From NCBI GenBank assembly GCA_035623275.1, contig DASPTT010000102.1, positions 1 to 19,335 on the forward strand: a DNA stretch of 19,335 nucleotides, read 5' to 3'. Both the position numbers and the translations under genes were made by a program. This DNA is from DASPTT01 sp035623275. GTDB lineage: Bacteria > Actinomycetota > Acidimicrobiia > Acidimicrobiales > UBA8190. The notes under the pieces were generated by a model. The model did not search any database and was not told where the DNA came from. It worked only from the letters and a program-made list of their open reading frames with translations. The stretch's first letter is position 1; each line of letters opens with the position of its first letter. This document shows positions 6,622 through 13,702 of the stretch, piece after piece.

Positions 6622-7290
6622 CTACTGGTTGGTGGTGATCGCCGCCCGCTGCTGCTCGGTGAAGGTGTAGGTCAGCGTCGTGCTCAGGCCCTGGATGGTC
6701 GGCGAGGGCGCCACCCCGTTCGTCGAGGTCTCGGTGCCGATCAGGGTCAGGCTCACCTGGAGGTGGGCGACCTGACCGGTCGTGGCGGCCAGGCTCGGGA
6801 TGTTGGACAGGGCCACGGCCGTGCCGGACGTGTTCATGGCACTGACCATGGTCTGGGACAGGATGTTGGTCGTCGACCCGCTGCACGTCCCGCCGGCGCT
6901 CCACGCCACCGAGCACTGGGTGATCGTCACGGCGAGGCCTTCGCCGCTCGCCGTGCCGTCGGTGAGCGGGTTGCTCGGGCTGCCGGCGACCCACAGCGTC
7001 ATCCCGGCCGCCGACGCCAGCGTCCCCGTGTTGTCGAGGTCCACGGCCACGTTGTCCACGTCCCCAGGGGCCATCTTGCCCGAGAAGTTGGAGAACCCGA
7101 CCGAGTTCGTGTCCGCGCTGAGCGTCAGGTCCAGCGTGCCGCTGGAGACCTGCTCGGTGCCCGTGGCCTTGGCCGAAAGGCCCGCGTAGACGGCGGACGC
7201 GGTGAAAAGGGCGACGGCGAGGGCGAAGGTCGCGGCCAACAATGTCCGACCACGACGTTCCTTCTTCTTCTGGTGCTGGCCACGGCCCAT
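6622..7290 (-). CDS. TasA/camelysin-like secreted protein
   Basis: A 222-residue exported protein. The N-terminus has a strongly basic region (QKKKERRGR, to residue 15), a hydrophobic stretch at about 16-36 and a likely cleavage near VYA/GLSA. The mature part has the marks of the TasA/CalY (camelysin) fibre-protein family: a GTLDLTLSAD strand (51-60), KMAPGD (72-77) and VDLDNTGTL (83-91), with later beta-rich Thr/Ser segments and no obvious protease site. Such proteins are cleaved by SipW-type signal peptidases and form surface fibres in Bacillus. The ATG at 7290 has AAAGGGG 9 nt upstream. It stands between the bioAFD and bioB-bsaP groups and has no evident link to biotin. A peptidase of fitting type is encoded at 1-804. 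Fibre formation here is inference. Confidence 0.75.
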   Translation of the reverse strand: MGRGQHQKKKERRGRTLLAATFALAVALFTASAVYAGLSAKATGTEQVSSGTLDLTLSADTNSVGFSNFSGKMAPGDVDNVAVDLDNTGTLASAAGMTLWVAGSPSNPLTDGTASGEGLAVTITQCSVAWSAGGTCSGSTTNILSQTMVSAMNTSGTAVALSNIPSLAATTGQVAHLQVSLTLIGTETSTNGVAPSPTIQGLSTTLTYTFTEQQRAAITTNQ

Positions 7291-7342
7291 GGCACCGAGC
7301 CCCTTTCCCCGTCAATTGGCATCGGCCGGGTCTGCGGACGGC

Positions 7343-7361
7343 TTGAGCAACGGTTGTTGAA
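7343..7361. promoter_or_regulatory. Imperfect 19-bp inverted repeat upstream of the TasA-like gene
   Basis: TTGAGCAAC and GTTGTTGAA flank one base; 7 of 9 positions pair. It lies about 52 nt before the ATG at 7290, in the 166-bp gap after bioD, in one of the few AT-richer spots. It has the size of an operator for a dimeric regulator, but no convincing -10 was found beside it. Confidence 0.3.
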
Positions 7362-7456
7362 TCTCACGGATCGTGGCCCCCAGCAGGCGGGACCGGCCGC
7401 TGGGCGGCGAACCGCTCCGGCCCTCGGTGGCGTGTCCCTGGCAGGCCGGGCGGTGC

Positions 7457-8185
7457 TCAGGGCGCCGCCGAGCGGGCCCCGGGACCTCCCAGCAGGTCCC
7501 GGGCCAGGGCGGCCAAACCGTCGGGCGTGGCCGGCGTCACCACCAGGCCGTCCCGGTCCCCGAGCCACTCCAGGTTGCGCCGGTGCAGGTCGTCCGACGG
7601 GTCGAAGCGGTTCAACACCACGACCGGGGGCGGGCCGGTGTCGGCGCCCGGCCCGGCCGCCAGCGCGCCGGCGCACAGCCGCACGGCGTTGACGGTGCCC
7701 AGCCCGGCATCGGCGACAAGGAGGACCCGGTCGGGACGCAGGGCCCGGACTAGCGACACCGCGTCGGCGTCGTCGGCCAGCGGCGAACGGAGACCGCCCG
7801 CCGTCTCGACGAGGCCGACGTCGACACCTGCCGGCCAGGACAGCTCGGCCACCAGGGCCGCCAGGGTCGGGGGGTCGAGCCCGAGGACGGCGGCGGCCAT
7901 GGGCGGGGCCATGGGCACCGGATACCAGCGATGCGGCGGGCACACGACGTCGGCGGCCTCACCGCTGCTCGCGCCCAGGACCTCCGCGTCGGTGGCGCCC
8001 TCGTCGGAGCGGAAGGACTGGGCGGGCTTGCGCACGGCCACCGTCGCACCCCGTCGGCGCCATTCCCCAACGAGGTGGGCGCTCACCCAGGTCTTGCCCA
8101 CCTCGGTGCCCGTCCCCACGATCACGACGAGGCACGTCGGACGCGCCCGCCCCGCCACCTGCGTCGACCCGTCGGGACGGTCCAC
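7457..8185 (-). CDS. bioD: Dethiobiotin synthetase
   Basis: ATP-dependent carboxylation and ring closure of 7,8-diaminopelargonate to dethiobiotin. The 242-residue product has the P-loop GTGTEVGKT (24-32), the KPAQ lysine motif (Lys53) that binds the substrate carbamate, and VETAGGLRSPL (126-136) in place of the common VEGAGG, keeping the glutamate. NRF near the C-terminus matches the nucleotide-base site. The GTG at 8185 lies 9 nt after the bioF stop with no good SD, so translation probably depends on the upstream gene. It is the last gene of bioA-bioF-bioD. Confidence 0.93.
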   Translation of the reverse strand: MDRPDGSTQVAGRARPTCLVVIVGTGTEVGKTWVSAHLVGEWRRRGATVAVRKPAQSFRSDEGATDAEVLGASSGEAADVVCPPHRWYPVPMAPPMAAAVLGLDPPTLAALVAELSWPAGVDVGLVETAGGLRSPLADDADAVSLVRALRPDRVLLVADAGLGTVNAVRLCAGALAAGPGADTGPPPVVVLNRFDPSDDLHRRNLEWLGDRDGLVVTPATPDGLAALARDLLGGPGARSAAP

Positions 8186-8194
8186 GGGGCCGGC

Positions 8195-9358
8195 TCAGGC
8201 CACAGGAGCGGCCCCGGGCACCGAGGCGCCACGGAGCGCGCCCAGCGCCGCGACCAGCATGGCGACGTGGGCCGCGCTGTGTGCGGCGGACAGGGTGACC
8301 CGCAGGCGCGCGGTGCCCCGCGGCACGGTGGGCGGACGGATGGCCGGCACCCACAGGCCTTGGGCCAACAACGCCTCGGAGGCCGCCACCGCCGCCGCCT
8401 CCTCCCCTAGGACCACGGGGACGATGGGGCTCGGATGGCCCGGAGCGACGCGCTCGACGTGATTGGCCAGGCGGGCGCGGAGGCGCTCCCCCTCCGGCGA
8501 GCGCACCAGGCGCACCGCTGCCAGCGCGGCCGCGGCGTCGGGCGGGGTCGGCGCCGTGGTGAAGATATAGGAGCGGGCCCTGTTCACCAACAGCTCGATG
8601 AAGCGTGCCGGGCCGGCGACGAAGCCGCCGAGCGCGCCGAGGGCCTTCGACAGGGTGCCCACGCGGAGCGCGTCGACCCCCCGGAGCCACGGCGCAGGGT
8701 CGGGCCCGAGCACGGCATGGGCTTCGTCGAGCACCAGCAGCGCGCCATGGCGACGGCAGCGCTCGGCGATGGCCTCGACCGGCGCGACGTCGCCGTCCAT
8801 GGAGAACACGAGGTCGGTGACGACGATGGCAGGCCCCTTCGCATCACGGAGCAGGACGTCGAGGTGGTCGGCGTCGGCGTGGCGGTACACGGCGATCTCG
8901 GCATTCGCCAGCCGCGCCCCGTCGACGATCGACGCGTGGTTGAGCTCGTCCGAGCAGATCCGCACGCCGACGTCGCCGAAGGTGGTGAGCACGCCCAGAT
9001 TCGCCGTATAGCCGGTGGGAAAGACGACCGCCCGCTCGGAAGCCTTGTACTCGGCGAGCTCGTCCTCGAGCTCGTGGTGCACCGGGCGTGAGCCGGTGAC
9101 CAGGCGCGAGGCACCGCTCCCGTTCCCCCACCGGTCGAGCGCCTCGTGCGCGGCCACGACGACCGCCGGGTGCGCGGAGAGGCCCAGGTAGTCGTTGGAG
9201 GCGAAGGCGACGACGCGGCGGCCTTCCTCGGTGAGCGTCCCCTCCGGCCCGCGCGCGTCGAAGGGTCGCGGGCGGCGCCACTGCCCTGCCGCCTCGACCT
9301 GCGCGCAGCGGGCGTCGACGAGCGCGGGCCACAGGCTCGGGCCCGAGGCGGCGCTCAG
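8195..9358 (-). CDS. bioF: 8-amino-7-oxononanoate synthase, with probable CTG start
   Basis: PLP enzyme that condenses pimeloyl thioester with L-alanine. The 387-residue product carries NDYLGL (55-60), SGASRLVTGS (81-90), the PLP-contact DEAHAVLG (211-218) and the Schiff-base lysine in TLSKALG (Lys238). Alignment by eye with mycobacterial BioF puts the start just before GPSLWPALVDAR. No ATG, GTG or TTG exists in frame there or anywhere upstream through the repeat; the first in-frame GTG is at residue 68, after the essential NDYLGL. The CTG at 9358-9356 overlaps the bioA stop as CTGA and has GGAGG 7 nt before it, so I take it as the start. A sequencing error is the alternative. Confidence 0.9.
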   Translation of the reverse strand: MSAASGPSLWPALVDARCAQVEAAGQWRRPRPFDARGPEGTLTEEGRRVVAFASNDYLGLSAHPAVVVAAHEALDRWGNGSGASRLVTGSRPVHHELEDELAEYKASERAVVFPTGYTANLGVLTTFGDVGVRICSDELNHASIVDGARLANAEIAVYRHADADHLDVLLRDAKGPAIVVTDLVFSMDGDVAPVEAIAERCRRHGALLVLDEAHAVLGPDPAPWLRGVDALRVGTLSKALGALGGFVAGPARFIELLVNRARSYIFTTAPTPPDAAAALAAVRLVRSPEGERLRARLANHVERVAPGHPSPIVPVVLGEEAAAVAASEALLAQGLWVPAIRPPTVPRGTARLRVTLSAAHSAAHVAMLVAALGALRGASVPGAAPVA

Positions 9359-10773
9359 GATCCCGCCTCCGCGACGCCGGCCATGCCGGCCGCGGATGCC
9401 ATGCCGGCCGCGGATGCCATGCCGGCCGCGGACGCCATGCCGGCCGCGGACGCCATGCCCGCCGAGTCGGCTTCGCCGACCTCGTCGAGCGACGCGCGCA
9501 ACACGGTCACGGTCCGCTCGATCTCCGGGCCGGTCACGGTGAGCGGCGGCACGAGGACGATCACGTCGCCGAGGGGCCGCAGGAGCACGCCGCGGGCCAC
9601 GGCGGCAGCGGACACCCGCCGGCCCCACCGGGCGTCCGGCGAGGGCGACGCCAACTCGACACCGGCCATCAACCCGCGTTGGCGCACGGCGCGGACCGCG
9701 GGATGCCCGTCGAAGTTCGCGTGCAACAGACGCGCCAGCTGCTCTGCCCGCTCGTTGACGTTGGTCAGGACGTCCCACCGGTCGATGAGCCGCAGGTGCT
9801 CGAGCGCGACGGCCGCCGCCAGCGCGTTCCCGCCGTAGGAGTGGCCGTGGTAGAAGGTGCGCGGCCCGAGGTCCTCGCCCAGGAACGCCTCGTAGACATG
9901 GCCCGCGGCCACCGTCGCCGACATCGGCAGGTATCCCCCGGTCAGCCCCTTGCCCAGGCACAGCAGGTCGGGCCGCAGGTCGCACCATTCCGATGCGAAG
10001 AGCTTGCCCGTGCGGCCGAAGCCGGTGGCGACCTCGTCCGCGACGAGCAGCACACCGTGCGCCCGGCATGCCGCGCCCAGGGCCGAGAGGTTGGCCGGCT
10101 CGGCCGTCAGCATCCCCGAGGCACCCTGCACGAGCGGCTCGACCACCACCGCGGCAAGCTCCCGCTCGTGGCGACCGAGCACCTGCAGGGCACCGGCGAG
10201 CCAGTCCGGGTCGTCGTATCCAGGCGCCCGCACCACGTCGAAGCGCAATGGCGCGAACAGGTCGGTGCCGAAGCCCCCGTCGCCGAGCGACAGCGAGCCG
10301 ACGGTGTCGCCGTGGTAGGCGTTGCCCAGGACGAGGAAGCGGTGCCGGCCGTCGACCCCGAGGTTCTTCCAGTACTGGAAGGCGATCTTGAGTGCCTGCT
10401 CCACCGCCGTGGCACCGTCGGAGGCATAGAGCATGTGGGGGCGGTCGACCGGGACCACCGCGGCGAGCGCCTCGGAGAGCTCCACCACCACGCGGTTGCC
10501 GTTGCCCAGAAGGGTCGAGTGCGCGATCCGATCCAGCTGGTCCCGCACGGCGTCGTCGAGCTCGGGGATCCGGTGCCCCAGGGTGGTGACCCACAGCGAC
10601 GAGATGGCGTCGAGGTAGCGGCGCCCGTCCACGTCGATGAGCTCGCGGCCCTCGGCGCGCTCCACCACGATCGGCGAGTTCGCCGCGTACGAGGCCATCT
10701 GGGTGAAGCCGTGCCACACCACGGCGGCGTCCCGCTTCACCCAGTCGTTGCTGGTCTCCTGCTCCCCGCTCAC
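9355..10773 (-). CDS. bioA: Adenosylmethionine-8-amino-7-oxononanoate aminotransferase
   Basis: PLP transaminase that uses SAM to convert KAPA to 7,8-diaminopelargonate. The 472-residue product shows WHGFTQM (20-26), the substrate region SSLWVTTLGH (58-67), YHGDTVGS (153-160), DEVATGFGRTG (246-256) and the PLP lysine in LGKGLTGGYLP (Lys275). The GTG at 10773 is preferred to an ATG 69 nt upstream: it places WHGFTQM at the usual distance, and AAGACT stands 7 nt before it, as for a leaderless start. The last 40 residues are not part of the fold: a four-fold six-residue repeat (MASAAG) encoded by an 18-bp tandem repeat. The stop overlaps the proposed bioF CTG. Confidence 0.94.
   Translation of the reverse strand: MSGEQETSNDWVKRDAAVVWHGFTQMASYAANSPIVVERAEGRELIDVDGRRYLDAISSLWVTTLGHRIPELDDAVRDQLDRIAHSTLLGNGNRVVVELSEALAAVVPVDRPHMLYASDGATAVEQALKIAFQYWKNLGVDGRHRFLVLGNAYHGDTVGSLSLGDGGFGTDLFAPLRFDVVRAPGYDDPDWLAGALQVLGRHERELAAVVVEPLVQGASGMLTAEPANLSALGAACRAHGVLLVADEVATGFGRTGKLFASEWCDLRPDLLCLGKGLTGGYLPMSATVAAGHVYEAFLGEDLGPRTFYHGHSYGGNALAAAVALEHLRLIDRWDVLTNVNERAEQLARLLHANFDGHPAVRAVRQRGLMAGVELASPSPDARWGRRVSAAAVARGVLLRPLGDVIVLVPPLTVTGPEIERTVTVLRASLDEVGEADSAGMASAAGMASAAGMASAAGMASAAGMAGVAEAGS
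9383..9454. repeat. 18-bp tandem repeat, four units, in the 3' end of bioA
   Basis: Units at 9383-9400, 9401-9418, 9419-9436 and 9437-9454. The first two are identical, as are the last two; the pairs differ by one base (T or C, giving Ile-like ATC or GTC in another frame but silent or conservative in bioA). A degraded fifth unit starts at 9455. Length is a multiple of three, so changes in copy number keep the bioA frame. Likely to vary between strains by slippage. Confidence 0.9.
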
Positions 10774-10780
10774 CCACCCG

Positions 10781-10810
10781 AGTCTTGACCACGGAGCAAC
10801 CGGGGTCCAA
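10781..10810 (-). promoter_or_regulatory. bioA: Candidate promoter of the bioA-bioF-bioD operon
   Basis: AAGACT (10786-10781) is 7 nt before the GTG at 10773 and 18 nt after TTGGAC (10810-10805). It keeps the A and final T of the TANNNT -10 form and would give a leaderless transcript. No biotin-operator (BirA-type) repeat was recognised. Confidence 0.4.
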
Positions 10811-10844
10811 CCGCCGGGCGGGCGGGCCCACGACCCGGGCATGC

Positions 10845-10850
10845 GAGAAT
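10845..10850 (+). promoter_or_regulatory. Candidate -10 for leaderless riboflavin synthase mRNA
   Basis: GAGAAT ends 6 nt before the ATG at 10857, with A and T in the positions kept in actinobacterial -10 elements. There is no SD before this ATG. No clear -35 was seen. It faces away from the bioA promoter across 83 bp. Confidence 0.35.
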
Positions 10851-10856
10851 CGGGGC

Positions 10857-11360
10857 ATGGACCGCATCGGCGTCGTCGACACCATGTTCGCCCGCTACGA
10901 CATGGGCGGGGAGGCCGTCGACGAGCTGGCCTGCTGCCCGGGCCACGGCGAGCGCTTCGAGGTCGTCCGGCGAACTGTGCCCGGCTTCAAGGACCTCGGT
11001 GTGGAGGCCAAGAAGCTCATCGAGGAAGAGGGGTGCCGGATCGTGGTCGCCCTCGGCATGCCGGGCAAGGCGGCCATCGACCAGGTCTGCGCGCACGAGG
11101 CCTCGCAGGGGATCATGCTGGCCCAGCTCCTGACCAACACCCACGTCCTCGAGGTCTTCGTCCACGAGAACGAGGAGGACGACCCCGAGCGCCTGGCGGC
11201 GGTGTGCGTGGACCGCGCCCGCAAGCATGCACGCAACGCCTACTGGATGCTCTACGAGCCGGAGCAGCTGACACGGCGCGCGGGCCAGGGGGTGCGCCAG
11301 GGCTACGGCGACGCCGGGCCAGTCGTCCCCGGCGGTCGCGTCTCGACAGGCGCGCCCTAG
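10857..11360 (+). CDS. ribC: Riboflavin synthase, archaeal type
   Basis: Dismutation of two 6,7-dimethyl-8-ribityllumazine molecules to riboflavin. The 167-residue product matches the archaeal (Methanococcus RibC) family, which descends from lumazine synthase and is unrelated to bacterial RibE: IGVVDTMFARYDM (4-16), RRTVPGFKDL (38-47), VVALGMPGK, CAHEASQGIMLAQLLTN and a C-terminal LTRRAGQGVRQGYGDAGP. All expected blocks are present, so it looks intact; the last 10 residues are a Gly/Pro-rich tail. The ATG at 10857 starts exactly at the conserved N-terminus. Its stop shares the bases CTAG with the stop of the convergent relaxase gene. No other riboflavin gene is in the window. The family call is strong; an origin by transfer from archaea is inference. 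Confidence 0.9.
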   Translation: MDRIGVVDTMFARYDMGGEAVDELACCPGHGERFEVVRRTVPGFKDLGVEAKKLIEEEGCRIVVALGMPGKAAIDQVCAHEASQGIMLAQLLTNTHVLEVFVHENEEDDPERLAAVCVDRARKHARNAYWMLYEPEQLTRRAGQGVRQGYGDAGPVVPGGRVSTGAP

Positions 11361-12658
11361 CCGAGCCCCAACCCCGCGTCGGCAGACCGCTCGAGCCCGG
11401 GCCGCTCGAGCCCAAGACGCTCACGTCCGAGGTGGCCCTCGAGACGCAGGCGAGGCTCGGCCACGCCGGGACCTCGCCGGCGCGACGGCCCGTGGTCCGG
11501 GTGTAGCGGCTCCAACGACGACACCACGTGGTCCGCTGCCTCCTCCAGCCACGGCAACGGCGCGCCGGCGGGCAGCCTGGCGCACGAGGCCCGCACGACG
11601 TCGCGGCGGGTGGCCGTGGGGCGGGCGGCGGCGAGGTCCCGCGTCACGCGGTCGCGCAGCAGGTCCAGGTCGGGGGACACCGGCGCGCGCCTCGGGACCC
11701 GGTCGAGCACCGCCTGGAGGCGGCGGGGACCGAGGCCGACCCCCTCGGCTCGCCGGTGCCACCATTCGAGCAGGTCGTCGACCTGCTGTGCCGGGTCCTT
11801 GGCCGCCCTCGTCCGGTGCGCGGCGATGGCCGTCGCCCGGGGCCCGGCGCGCCGGCCGAGCCCGAGGTGTGCGGCCTGGACCGGCGCGCCCCGGCCAGGC
11901 CCTGGCGGGGCGAGCCCCCTGGCGGCGAGGTGCGCCCCGATCTGGGCGCTTCGCGTCGAGAACTCGCGGCGCGCCTCGGGTCCGATCCCGGCGATGTCCG
12001 CCCGGCCGCGGTCGAGCCTGCCCCACGCCACGCCGAGGCGGGTCGTCAGCTCGTAGCGGAGCTGCGCGTGGTACACCGCCGCCGTGGCGCCCGCGTGCGC
12101 GTAGACCCCACGCCCGTCGAGCGCCCGCCAGACGCCGTCGGGCCCGCGCCCCAGGTTGGCCGCCACGACGTGGGTGTGCAGGTGCGGGTCGAGGGCGCGG
12201 CTCGTGCGGTGCACGAAGCCGGCCACGGCCGTCCCCTCGGCCCCCTCGGTCACCCTCGGCCCACCCGGTCCCATGCGTCGTCGCACCCCGAGGGCGTGGC
12301 GCTCCGCGTACTGCAGGGCCGCTTCGACGGCGGCCTCGTGCCCCTCGGCCACCGACGCCCGCACCGGGCCGGGACCGAGGGCGTGCAGCACGCTGACCGA
12401 CTTCGGAGCGCAGAAGGTGAGGTCGAACGCGGCCACCCGCACCCGGTGGTGCGCGGTGCCGAGCACCCGGCCGTCCACCGGGTGCCGGCCGCGGAGCAGG
12501 GCGTCGAGGGAGGCTTCTTCCACCTCGCCGGTCAGGCCCAGCACCGCGCCGCCGCTGCCGAGCCATCGACCGGGCGGCTCCGCCCCGGTCCCCGTGCCTC
12601 CCGCCACCTCCAGGTAGTAGGCGTGGCCGCCCGTTGCCACCTTGCCCAGCCGCAGCAC
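11357..12658 (-). CDS. MobF-family (TrwC-like) relaxase domain protein, no helicase
   Basis: A 433-residue protein with a TrwC-type relaxase domain, which nicks DNA at an origin of transfer and stays joined through tyrosine. The N-terminus LRLGKVATGGHAYYLE offers the tandem tyrosines Tyr14/Tyr15; FDLTFCAPKSVSVLHALG (78-95) and the histidine triad in FVHRTSRALDPHLHTHVV (His150, His161, His163) are family marks. Full MobF relaxases carry a C-terminal helicase of 500 residues or more; here residues after about 290 are only Arg/Pro/Leu-rich and no Walker motif is seen. The GTG at 12658 follows a purine-rich GGAGGCGAGGGCGAGG. No coupling protein or other transfer gene is near. It may be a remnant of an integrated element or a domesticated nuclease. 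Catalytic residues look intact. Confidence 0.85.
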   Translation of the reverse strand: MLRLGKVATGGHAYYLEVAGGTGTGAEPPGRWLGSGGAVLGLTGEVEEASLDALLRGRHPVDGRVLGTAHHRVRVAAFDLTFCAPKSVSVLHALGPGPVRASVAEGHEAAVEAALQYAERHALGVRRRMGPGGPRVTEGAEGTAVAGFVHRTSRALDPHLHTHVVAANLGRGPDGVWRALDGRGVYAHAGATAAVYHAQLRYELTTRLGVAWGRLDRGRADIAGIGPEARREFSTRSAQIGAHLAARGLAPPGPGRGAPVQAAHLGLGRRAGPRATAIAAHRTRAAKDPAQQVDDLLEWWHRRAEGVGLGPRRLQAVLDRVPRRAPVSPDLDLLRDRVTRDLAAARPTATRRDVVRASCARLPAGAPLPWLEEAADHVVSSLEPLHPDHGPSRRRGPGVAEPRLRLEGHLGRERLGLERPGLERSADAGLGLG

Positions 12659-12696
12659 CCTCGCCCTCGCCTCCTTCTGCCGGGAGCCGAGAGCAA

Positions 12697-12702
12697 AACG
12701 TA
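12697..12702 (-). promoter_or_regulatory. Candidate -10 of the relaxase gene
   Basis: TACGTT (12702-12697) fits TANNNT and would start a transcript near 12690, leaving a leader of about 30 nt that holds AAGGAGG and GAGG. The two direct repeats at 12703-12737 lie directly upstream, over the -35 position. Confidence 0.4.
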
Positions 12703-12737
12703 GTGCTTCATGTTGTTCCGTGCTATCTCATGTTTCC
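12703..12737. repeat. Tandem imperfect direct repeats upstream of the relaxase gene
   Basis: Two adjacent copies, 12703-12719 (GTGCTTCATGTTGTTCC) and 12720-12737 (GTGCTATCTCATGTTTCC). They share GTGCT, TCATGTT and TTCC and differ by short insertions. They abut the candidate relaxase -10 and run into the last codons of pafC, in an AT-rich pocket of GC-rich DNA. Possible operator or origin-of-transfer element. Confidence 0.5.
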
Positions 12738-13702
12738 TGATATCGGCGCAGGGTGGCTGCGGCCAGCTCCCGGCCCGCCTGGGCCAGCTCCGGGGGCCGT
12801 ACCGCCAGGGCGTGGGGGCCGAGCTGCACGAGGACGCCGGCGAACCACTGGGGGTTGACGACGGCCAGCCGCACGACCAGGCCCCCGCCGGGCCGCTCCT
12901 CGGTCCCGAGGACCGGGAACGCCTCGGCGATCCACGCCCCCGCCTCGTCCACCTCCACCACCGCCTCCAGGGCGTCGGCTCCGGGGACGAAGGGACCGGC
13001 GGGTGCGGTCCCCCCGCCGGCGTCGCCGGGTTCCCGCGCCGTGCTCTCGGCCGGCGCCTGCGCCGGGCGGCCCGTCCTGCGGACGTCGAGGACACGGTCG
13101 ACACGGAACCGGCGCATGCCGCCGGCACGGTGGCAGTAGCCGTCGAGGTACCAGGCGCCGTCCAGGAACGTCAGGGCGACGGGGTCGACCACCCTGGTGG
13201 TCGGCTCGTCCCGGCCGAGGCCGAGGTACTCGACCTCGAGCTGGGCCCCGGCGGCCAGCGCCTCGCGCACGGCGGCCAGGTGGCGCGGCTCGTCGAGGTC
13301 GACCTGCAGGCGGCCGTGCCCGCCGAGCACGGTCTCGAGCTTGCCCAGGGCGCTGGCCAGCGCGCCGTCGGCGTCGGCGCCCGGCACCGCCAGGATGGCG
13401 CGGGCGGAGGCAGCGAGGGCGAAGCCCTCCGCCGCGCTGCACCGGCGCGGCCTCGCCAGCTCGGGCCCGAGATGCGCCACGACCTCGTCCTCGTCGACGA
13501 TCACCTCCATGAGCTGATCGGGCGTGTACGGCGGCAGGCCGCAGCAGGCGGCCAGCTCGAGGTCGGCGATGAGCTCGTCGGGCGTGATGCCGAAGCGCGC
13601 CGCGAGCTCCGCCACGGGTGCCCGCTCGCGCCTCGCCAACCAGCCGAGGACGGCGAGCAGCCGGCGCAGCCGCTGCCCGGCACCGAGCACGGCGGTGCTC
13701 AC
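12728..13702 (-). CDS. pafC: WYL-domain transcriptional regulator, PafC-like
   Basis: Second half of a PafBC-type pair, which in mycobacteria forms a heterodimer activating the LexA-independent DNA-damage response. The 324-residue product has an N-terminal helix-turn-helix region (about 8-55, LLAVLGWLARRERAPVAELA), a helical linker and a WYL domain with DGAWYLDGYC (181-190; Trp184, Tyr185, Leu186) and RRFRVDRV (197-204), followed by a WCX-like C-terminal domain. The GTG at 13702 overlaps the pafB stop as GTGA, so the proteins are made together. A linker rich in Pro, Ala and Gly (about 208-230) is longer than usual. No proteasome (pafA, prcBA) or tatAC genes, the usual actinobacterial neighbours, are in the window. 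Confidence 0.85.
   Translation of the reverse strand: MSTAVLGAGQRLRRLLAVLGWLARRERAPVAELAARFGITPDELIADLELAACCGLPPYTPDQLMEVIVDEDEVVAHLGPELARPRRCSAAEGFALAASARAILAVPGADADGALASALGKLETVLGGHGRLQVDLDEPRHLAAVREALAAGAQLEVEYLGLGRDEPTTRVVDPVALTFLDGAWYLDGYCHRAGGMRRFRVDRVLDVRRTGRPAQAPAESTAREPGDAGGGTAPAGPFVPGADALEAVVEVDEAGAWIAEAFPVLGTEERPGGGLVVRLAVVNPQWFAGVLVQLGPHALAVRPPELAQAGRELAAATLRRYQET

Noticed and set aside
9383..9454. The regular 18-bp repeat as a CRISPR array
   Set aside because: There are no spacers; the units are contiguous and code for part of BioA.
10774..10842. Longer BioA start at ATG 10842
   Set aside because: The extra residues are Pro/Trp-rich with no counterpart in BioA and would cover the likely promoter.
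8195..10885. An 896-codon frame that would join bioF to sequence across bioA
   Set aside because: The upstream two thirds is an Arg/Gly-rich out-of-frame reading of bioA; only the bioF part has motifs. It stays relevant only if the CTG start is disproved.
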